Assembly (NCBI GenBank): GCA_028715585.1
Contig: JAQURN010000022.1
Coordinates: forward strand, 1 to 12,898
Direction: 5' to 3'
Source: Actinomycetota bacterium
GTDB lineage: Bacteria > Actinomycetota > Geothermincolia > Fen-727 > JAQURN01
Length of the DNA stretch: 12,898 nucleotides
Below are positions 1 through 4,738 of the stretch, piece by piece. The first letter of the stretch is position 1. Each line of letters starts with the position of its first letter. The notes under the pieces were generated by a model that saw only the letters and a program-made list of their open reading frames with translations, was not told the origin of the DNA and ran no database searches. Made by a program: the position numbers and the translations under genes.

Positions 1-2
1 TT

Positions 3-173
3 CCCGCTAACTCACGTAAGACATTCAACATGATTGAGCACTCGGGACTTTCTGCGAGAGCTTCCATCATGGTTCGCTCACTAGACCCATCAAAAAGAAT
101 AATGGTTGAGCGCGCGATGTATTGGAACGACCGTGGAGCTGGAACTGACACCATAGGCGGATACTCAGACTGA
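3..173 (+). CDS. C-terminal end of a WYFAEG-type beta-sandwich repeat surface protein (5' partial)
   Basis: An open frame enters from the left edge and stops at TGA 171-173, leaving 56 residues. The translation contains SRKTFNM, then SIMV, then IMVERAMYWN followed by RGAGTDTIGGYSD. This is the second half of the roughly 100-residue repeat that occurs four times in the L,D-transpeptidase at 4739-6943, where the matching elements are SRFTIH and CERAMYFS. Proteins with these repeats in deep Actinomycetota are usually exported or surface-attached, and the repeats often follow a catalytic or adhesive domain. The N-terminal part, including any signal peptide or enzyme domain, lies outside the window, so the full function is unknown. 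The frame and repeat kinship are seen directly; surface location is inferred. A strong terminator hairpin follows 20 nt after the stop codon. Confidence 0.85.
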   Translation, partial: PANSRKTFNMIEHSGLSARASIMVRSLDPSKRIMVERAMYWNDRGAGTDTIGGYSD

Positions 174-192
174 GTAGAAGTAGCGCTAATTG

Positions 193-243
193 AGGAGGCA
201 CCGCGCCGTAAAACTTGAAGAAGTTGGCGCGGTGCCTCCTTTC
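193..243 (+). terminator. Strong rho-independent-type terminator hairpin
   Basis: A perfect 15-bp inverted repeat has its left arm at 193-207 (AGGAGGCACCGCGCC) and its right arm at 226-240. The loop can form a further 5-bp stem, AACTT 212-216 with AAGTT 221-225, around a GAAG tetraloop, leaving GTAA 208-211 as a bulge. A short T run follows (TTT, 239-243 region). It starts 20 nt after the stop of the upstream repeat protein and is best read as that gene's terminator. The T tract is short, but the stem is long and GC-rich. The left arm happens to contain AGGAGG, which resembles a ribosome binding site but is sequestered in the stem. Confidence 0.85.
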
Positions 244-476
244 TGTGTGCGCTCCAGGAATGCCAGGAACGATACCAACGTACAGCTCTGTTTTGGGATC
301 TCGCTCTACTCAAAAGTAGTTGACGTTAGACATTCGATTTCTCCCCTGTTCCATTTGGTTATCGCAACTTGTTCAAGGGATGATTCAGAAAGCTCGAAGT
401 ACACAACATCCAGACTTCGGACATCAGGGCTTTATTCATCCTGGTTTCTAGCGGTACAAGAATACCGAAATATCCC
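244..476. other. Intergenic stretch without a recognisable gene
   Basis: This lies between the terminator hairpin and the 3' end of the minus-strand thymidylate synthase-like gene. A plus-strand open frame of 117 codons (190-543) crosses it, but it starts inside the hairpin, has no homology-like motifs and has erratic composition. On the minus strand only very short frames exist. I see no promoter, no clear terminator for the minus-strand operon and no repeats beyond a short CCAGGAA direct repeat near 255-270. Confidence 0.6.
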
Positions 477-1163
477 TTATTCGGGCGGCTTATTGGTGCT
501 TCTCCCGAGCCTCAAGTTTGCCACCTCGAAATACATGTCGTAGAGATGAAGACCCTTGGATAGGGCGATGGTTTCGCCTGGCTCGACTCCCTTCCCTATC
601 TCGTCCGCCATGTATTCTTTCAAAAGCTGAATGCCAGCCAGGTTGGAGGGGAAGCCTCCCCACAAATCCCAGGAGCGAAAATAAAGGATGAAGTGAAGTT
701 TTTTCTCGTCCGCGTATATGCGGGTATCAATCTGACGCAAGCAGGGGGGGTCTGAGAGGAAGATGCTTCTTGGGTCGCACACAGCCATCGACGCCTGGTT
801 TGTCCCGAAGCCCTCTTCCCTATACATCCTTATGACTTCCCCTATCTGGGGTTCGAGATATTGTCCGTAAGTGTACATTTCGTTTTCTGCTTTGGAATGA
901 GCGTTCACGAGCTTGTCCAGGTATGAGTTCACGAAATCCATGTCGGTAGGAGGGGGGATACTCGACCCCTCGGGCATGGTGGGAATGAGCGGACGGGCTT
1001 CGGGGTGGATAATTTTTATCACCGCGAACTCGAACTCTTTTCTTTTCTGTCCCTGGTAAGAGCCGCGCTCGATGATGTATTCACGCCCTTTATCCATCAG
1101 CTCCCAGATAGAGGTGAACCAGGCGTCTGGAATGTCGCGAGCCTCTATAAATGTAATTTCCAT
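477..1163 (-). CDS. Thymidylate synthase family protein, methanogen-type-like
   Basis: The product is a 228-residue protein of the thymidylate synthase / dCMP hydroxymethylase fold. Numbered from the chosen start, the catalytic nucleophile region is DPPCLRQID with Cys141. It is followed by the phosphate- and base-binding segment YFRSWDLWGGFPSNLAGI (about 161-178; Arg163, Ser164, Asp166, Asn174) and the HLYDMYFE block (His206, Tyr208), equivalent to H.Y in ThyA. YTYGQYL near residue 97 is also typical. Length and PPC-LR-ID spacing resemble the shorter methanogen/archaeal form (190-230 aa) rather than E. coli-type ThyA (264 aa). The expected reaction is C5 methylation of dUMP to dTMP, or hydroxymethylation; the sequence cannot decide which. 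ATG 1163 is chosen because the family fold begins there and it lies 2 nt after the otsA stop, suggesting translational coupling. An in-frame ATG at 1217 would add 18 residues inside otsA. Confidence 0.85.
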   Translation of the reverse strand: MEITFIEARDIPDAWFTSIWELMDKGREYIIERGSYQGQKRKEFEFAVIKIIHPEARPLIPTMPEGSSIPPPTDMDFVNSYLDKLVNAHSKAENEMYTYGQYLEPQIGEVIRMYREEGFGTNQASMAVCDPRSIFLSDPPCLRQIDTRIYADEKKLHFILYFRSWDLWGGFPSNLAGIQLLKEYMADEIGKGVEPGETIALSKGLHLYDMYFEVANLRLGRSTNKPPE

Positions 1164-1165
1164 CT

Positions 1166-2695
1166 CTACATCTCGCGCTTGGCTTTTTCCATGTCTTCCA
1201 GCTGTCCTATGAGCCAATCCTCCGCGCTTTGCGAGCTTACAGCCCTTTTTAGCTCACCCGCCCACGCTGCCTTCTCTTCTTCGGGCATGAGAAGCGCCTC
1301 GTTGATTGCCCTTGCGCTTCCCTCGGTATCAAGTGGGCTTATCGGGATTACCCAATCGGCGAGTTCGGAGTAAGAACCAGCGTTTTCGGAGAGGATAATC
1401 ACCCCATTGTTCTCGTTTACGACGGCGCCTTCCTTGCTTACGAGGTTCATGCCATCGAAGAGCGAATTCACGAAGAGGACATCATAATCGCAAAGGGCAG
1501 CGATTGACTGGGGGTAATTGTCTTCGACTCGCAAGAGCACCGGTTCCCATCTTTTTGTGGAGAACTCGTCGTTTAACCTTTCGACTTCCTCCCTGATTTC
1601 CGCGAGGTAATTTCGGTACTTTGCGAGGCTCATCCTTGATGGGTATAGGTAGTTTATAAATACAACCTTCCCCCACCATTCGTGGTAGAGGTCGAGAAAG
1701 CGCCTGAAGACCTCGAAGCCTCTAAGGATGTTCTTCGAGAACTCGACCCTGTCAACGCGTAGTATCTTCTTTTTTCTGCCGATTTTGGCGGAAAGGTTCT
1801 TCCGCCAGTGGTTTATCTCTTCGCTCGAGGCGGTTGCGCTAAGCTCTCTTGCGTCAATTGATATGGGGTGGTGGGTTACGAGGACTTCCTTCTTTCCCAC
1901 CTTTACCCTTCCGCCATCGATATCGACTTCGTGGGGGGTTAGCTCTTTGCATGACCACAGGAAGTTTCTGGCATAGCGTGAGGTTTGGAATGACACCACG
2001 TCGCAGGCAAGAAGCCCCTCGATTATCTCGTCCCTCATGTATGGAGGAAGAAGGCGCAGGTAGTCTGGCTGGCACCATGGTATGTGGGTGAAGTGTTCGA
2101 TTTTGATACTTGGCATCTCTTGCCGGAGGTAGCTTGCGCATAGATACAAGTGGTAGTCCTGCAGCATTACGATTGATTCCTCGCTTGTTCTGGAGGCTAT
2201 ATCCGCGATGTTTCGAGCGAAGAGCTGGTTGACCACGCGGTAGCCCTCCCCGAAGGCAACATGAGTTGTCTCATCTATGTTTGGCCAGTGGGGAATGTCC
2301 CAGAGATAATGCTGCATGAACCACAGAAGCAGGTTACTTATGATGTTGTAGTAACGGTGGAAAGCCCTGTCCCCGATAGGGATAAGCCTAATTTGGCATG
2401 CAGGGCCACCGGTTGGCGCCATGAAAGGTCCTCCTGCCTGCTCGGACACAACCTCGTCTTCTGGTGTTATGGCACTTGCAACCCAGGTGGCATTGGTAGC
2501 GGCTTCCAGCGCTACATCGAGCGCTGTTACTAGCCCTCCTCCTCCGCGTTGAGGATGTATTTCCCCGTCTTCGCCGGTGTGGAACTCCACAGGACCTCTG
2601 TTAGAGGCAATTATCAGATGTCTGCCCTGGAGGAGCTCTCTAATTCTTTCCACCCTCGGGTCTTCTGTTTCCTCACCCTGATTATTTCCTGTCAT
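1166..2695 (-). CDS. otsA: Trehalose-6-phosphate synthase-like glycosyltransferase (GT20)
   Basis: The product is 509 residues. Family GT20 transfers glucose from a nucleotide sugar to glucose-6-phosphate, giving trehalose-6-phosphate in the cytoplasm. Visible signatures are SNRGPV at 31-36, GGGGLVTAL at 51-59, HYLWDIPHW around 129-137 (acceptor-site Tyr and Trp), LQDYHLYL at 178-185 (Asp180), THIPW at 203-207, RVDRVEFSKNIL at 313-324 (Arg316 and Lys321, the usual phosphate-contacting pair) and FDGMNLVSKEG at 413-423 (Asp414, Glu422). It is slightly longer than E. coli OtsA (474 aa) and diverges in places, for instance HIPW for HIPFP and FSKNI for YSKGI, so the acceptor may differ from glucose-6-phosphate. 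No OtsB phosphatase is in the window. ATG 2695 is preceded by GGGGAA about 9 nt upstream. The gene lies 50 nt after the nitroreductase and 2 nt before the thymidylate synthase-like gene, which suggests one operon. Confidence 0.88.
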   Translation of the reverse strand: MTGNNQGEETEDPRVERIRELLQGRHLIIASNRGPVEFHTGEDGEIHPQRGGGGLVTALDVALEAATNATWVASAITPEDEVVSEQAGGPFMAPTGGPACQIRLIPIGDRAFHRYYNIISNLLLWFMQHYLWDIPHWPNIDETTHVAFGEGYRVVNQLFARNIADIASRTSEESIVMLQDYHLYLCASYLRQEMPSIKIEHFTHIPWCQPDYLRLLPPYMRDEIIEGLLACDVVSFQTSRYARNFLWSCKELTPHEVDIDGGRVKVGKKEVLVTHHPISIDARELSATASSEEINHWRKNLSAKIGRKKKILRVDRVEFSKNILRGFEVFRRFLDLYHEWWGKVVFINYLYPSRMSLAKYRNYLAEIREEVERLNDEFSTKRWEPVLLRVEDNYPQSIAALCDYDVLFVNSLFDGMNLVSKEGAVVNENNGVIILSENAGSYSELADWVIPISPLDTEGSARAINEALLMPEEEKAAWAGELKRAVSSQSAEDWLIGQLEDMEKAKREM

Positions 2696-2745
2696 AGGAT
2701 TGTTTCCCCACGTCTTTCAGCTTCTGAAACGGTATCAATTTCGAG

Positions 2746-3267
2746 TTACCACTTTTCCCAGTGAAGAATCTCCTCCAATTCCTTTCTAGGTCTCTCTTTG
2801 GGCATTTTAGCTGGGTATCCAATTGGGGTCATCGCCACTATGCGCCACTGCTCGGGAACCTTCAATGCCTCGCGCACCTTGTCTTCGTCGAAGAGCCCGA
2901 TGAAAACCGTGCCCAATCCCAAGTCGGCAGCTTCCAGCATGATATGGTCCATGAGAATTCCCGCGTCTGCCATGTAGTATTCTTTGCCATTTTGAATGCC
3001 TGACGCGTTTGGATCCATGCAAACGACCAGAAGAACCGGCGCCTCGGTTACGGCTTTCTGGGCGGGATTTCCCTCCAGGACGCTGGAGACCAAATTTCTA
3101 GCCTCAGGGGTTTTCAAAACCATAACCTGCCAGCCTTGCTTGTTTGCCCAGGAGGGCGCATAGCGTATCGTCTCGAGTATCTGCTCGAGCGCTTCATCGG
3201 GCACTGGCTTGTCTTCGTACCTTCTTATGCTTCTTCGTTTCCTTATCGCTTCGATTGGCAATTTCAT
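2746..3267 (-). CDS. Nitroreductase family FMN-dependent oxidoreductase
   Basis: This is a 173-residue protein of the nitroreductase fold, which binds FMN as a homodimer and reduces nitro compounds, quinones or flavins with NAD(P)H; the true substrate is unknown. RRSIRRY (11-17) is the N-terminal phosphate-binding arginine motif. It is followed by APSWANKQGWQVMVL (FMN contact, usually APSxxNxQPW), the ADAGILMDHIMLEAADLGLG helix and GTVFIG, and PIGYP near the C-terminus. The protein has the usual compact family length. ATG 3267 is chosen because a purine-rich GGGGGGTG lies directly upstream and the family motif begins within 12 residues; an in-frame ATG at 3306 would add 13 residues that look non-native. 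It is the first gene of the probable minus-strand operon with the otsA-like and thymidylate synthase-like genes. A palindrome overlaps its putative -10 box. Confidence 0.92.
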   Translation of the reverse strand: MKLPIEAIRKRRSIRRYEDKPVPDEALEQILETIRYAPSWANKQGWQVMVLKTPEARNLVSSVLEGNPAQKAVTEAPVLLVVCMDPNASGIQNGKEYYMADAGILMDHIMLEAADLGLGTVFIGLFDEDKVREALKVPEQWRIVAMTPIGYPAKMPKERPRKELEEILHWEKW

Positions 3268-3307
3268 CACCCCCCAAGGTGAAAGTGAACGAAACCCTGA
3301 CCCCAAA

Positions 3308-3326
3308 GTGTCATTTTATCAGACAC
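3308..3326 (-). promoter_or_regulatory. Putative nitroreductase promoter -10 inside an inverted repeat (candidate operator)
   Basis: GTGTC (3308-3312) and GACAC (3322-3326) form a perfect 5-bp inverted repeat with a 9-nt spacer. On the minus strand the spacer contains TAAAAT (3318-3313), a good -10 box about 46 nt upstream of the nitroreductase ATG. No convincing -35 is present (TTCGCA lies at 19 nt spacing). A dyad over the -10 fits a repressor site; the regulator is unknown. The dyad is seen directly and its function is inferred. Confidence 0.4.
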
Positions 3327-3368
3327 CTGAGTTTGAGTGCGAAGTTCGGTAAGCTGAAGGGAAATGTA

Positions 3369-3377
3369 TGGTAGAAT
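3369..3377 (+). promoter_or_regulatory. Putative extended -10 promoter for the CxxC repeat protein
   Basis: TGGTAGAAT (3369-3377) fits the extended -10 pattern TGn-TAnnnT. The -35 region is not recognisable. The motif sits 38 nt upstream of ATG 3415 and downstream of the alternative ATG 3364, which argues for the downstream start. A second AT-rich TATAAA-like box near 3394 is possible. Confidence 0.35.
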
Positions 3378-3414
3378 TTCTGTGTTCGATTATAAATTTT
3401 GGTTCGAGTGGAAC

Positions 3415-4524
3415 ATGGATGGCGACAAAACTCACAAATTGAAGCGATGCAGGGAATGCGGTTCTCCCCGCAAGGTATCCCAGCTTCTTAATTGGAACGA
3501 CAATGGCACAATTACCCAATCCCTTAATCGAAACTTCAGGGTTGTAATTCTTCATTCCGACTTTCTGGACGGTCTTTTCGAAAGTGTTGAAAAGCGCCTT
3601 GGAGTTTCAATCGGGCACATCGCTTTCGAAGCCCAGCGTAATGCGAGCAAAACCGTTTTTGGCGCGGTGAAGCAAAAGCTCGGACCCCTTGCCGACATCT
3701 TGACTCGTTCGACTAAGTTCAAGCGCGCCGCGGTGGAACAGTTCAACGATACTGCAAGAATTACCGGCCAGTGTTTGAGCGAGACAATCGAATACATACC
3801 TGGAGAGAGAGGCGTAGCCAGAATAAGAAATCCTTTCAATCTCGACCTTATGGCGGCGAATGTGGTTGGGGCTTTCGAGCTTCTCGAGTCGAAGCCATTT
3901 GAGCACGAGGTAGAGAAGGTTGGCGACGATACCTACATCTTGAAGGTTGCGAGCGCTTCAGAAAAGCCAGAGATATCAGAGAGGATGGAGTTGCGCCCCT
4001 CTAAGCTCTTCCCTGGCGGGAAACCGCAAGAGCGGTGCCCAAGATGCCATGTTCCCACCGATCTTTCTTGCTTCAGTTGGTTTGAAGAACAGGGAATTAT
4101 AGTGGATGAGCGGAGGGGAATCAGGGTGGTTTTTCTCGATGGCTATGTGCCCTCCGCGGTGTTCAGGGAGATAGCGACGGAACTCGGTGAGGATTTTTAC
4201 GACCTCGTTGTCGAGGCGGAGAGGGATTGGACCACTCGCAACGCTGGAAAGATTCTCGGCGCGGGGAGCGAGCTTTCGGGAGATAGGGTTAAGAAGGCTT
4301 TCGAGCGTTATCTGGAGATGCTTCGCCTGTACGGGCAAGGAAACCCCGCGTTTCTCGAAGTTGATGCCGACGCCTTGAGTGTCATAATTGAAAACCCTTA
4401 TGAGGTTCATCTGCTCGCCGGGATGTTCTCAGGGCTATATGAAGCTATAGTCGGTGAGCGGGCTCGAGTTACCTGGGACCTTCCAAGAGAACAAGTTGCC
4501 AGGTATAGAGTGAAACCAGCTTGA
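3415..4524 (+). CDS. Unrecognised protein with two tandem CxxC-containing domains
   Basis: I cannot name this 369-residue protein, but it is clearly an internal duplication. Each half begins with a zinc-ribbon-like CxxC: KRCRECGSP at residues 10-18 and ERCPRCHVP at 206-214. Each continues with a Trp-containing strand pair and a beta strand (FRVVILHSDFLDGLF versus IRVVFLDGYVPSAVF), then a Glu-rich helix, and ends with a matching module (IRNPFNLDLMAANVVGAFEL versus IENPYEVHLLAGMFSGLYEA). The order resembles V4R / vinyl-reductase-like small-molecule-binding modules with a short metal site, but this is only a resemblance. Each half has just two close Cys, so a metal site would need other ligands or dimerisation. 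There is no signal peptide or membrane segment, so it is probably cytosolic. ATG 3415 follows a promoter-like extended -10; the upstream ATG 3364 has AAGGGA too close to be a good ribosome site. It diverges from the nitroreductase operon. Confidence 0.8.
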   Translation: MDGDKTHKLKRCRECGSPRKVSQLLNWNDNGTITQSLNRNFRVVILHSDFLDGLFESVEKRLGVSIGHIAFEAQRNASKTVFGAVKQKLGPLADILTRSTKFKRAAVEQFNDTARITGQCLSETIEYIPGERGVARIRNPFNLDLMAANVVGAFELLESKPFEHEVEKVGDDTYILKVASASEKPEISERMELRPSKLFPGGKPQERCPRCHVPTDLSCFSWFEEQGIIVDERRGIRVVFLDGYVPSAVFREIATELGEDFYDLVVEAERDWTTRNAGKILGAGSELSGDRVKKAFERYLEMLRLYGQGNPAFLEVDADALSVIIENPYEVHLLAGMFSGLYEAIVGERARVTWDLPREQVARYRVKPA

Positions 4525-4636
4525 GAAGAGCCAGCGGTCTCGGCTGAAATCGAAATTCAACTACGCGTGAAGAGGGTGCCAAAGTTTTCTGCTGTAAAGA
4601 AGCCAATTAAACATAGAAAAGTAGCTTTGCCCAGTG

Positions 4637-4642
4637 TATAAT
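4637..4642 (+). promoter_or_regulatory. Putative -10 box (TATAAT) upstream of the L,D-transpeptidase gene
   Basis: A perfect TATAAT lies about 100 nt upstream of the coding start, immediately preceded by TG. The -35 region (around 4613-4619, TAGAAA) is weak. It would give a leader of roughly 90 nt containing a 20-codon open frame and a hairpin followed by five T residues. Confidence 0.45.
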
Positions 4643-4657
4643 TTGCGCCCCGAGGTG

Positions 4658-4720
4658 ATGAATGTTTTTGTGCTCCTGGTTTTTGTCTCGAGATTCGAGG
4701 GAAACCCGAGAAATTTTTAG
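4658..4720 (+). other. Possible 20-codon leader ORF upstream of the L,D-transpeptidase
   Basis: ATG 4658 is preceded by GAGGTG and opens a 20-codon frame with four Phe and four Val residues, ending at TAG 4718-4720. It is in the same frame as the main gene and ends 3 nt before an ATG at 4724. Its last codons overlap the hairpin and T run at 4694-4718, an arrangement like an attenuator. The ribosome site is close to the ATG and there is no independent proof of translation. Confidence 0.25.
4694..4718 (+). terminator. Attenuator-like hairpin with T run in the transpeptidase leader
   Basis: TTC-GA-GGG-AAA-CCC-GA-GAA (4694-4712) can fold into a short stem. The GGG/CCC pairs stack on tandem G-A mismatches and then TTC/GAA. 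The stem is followed by A and TTTTT (4714-4718). It lies between the putative promoter and the coding start, so if real it would act as a leader attenuator rather than an end-of-gene terminator. The stem is short and its stability is uncertain. Confidence 0.3.
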
Positions 4721-4738
4721 TGCATGGAGGAAAGACAG

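Noticed and set aside
190..543. 117-codon plus-strand open frame
   Set aside because: It starts inside the terminator hairpin, shows no family motif, has no spaced ribosome site and overlaps the end of the thymidylate synthase-like gene.
3976..4410. 144-codon minus-strand frame opposite the CxxC repeat protein
   Set aside because: The plus strand shows an internal domain duplication, so it is the coding strand; the antisense translation has no motif.
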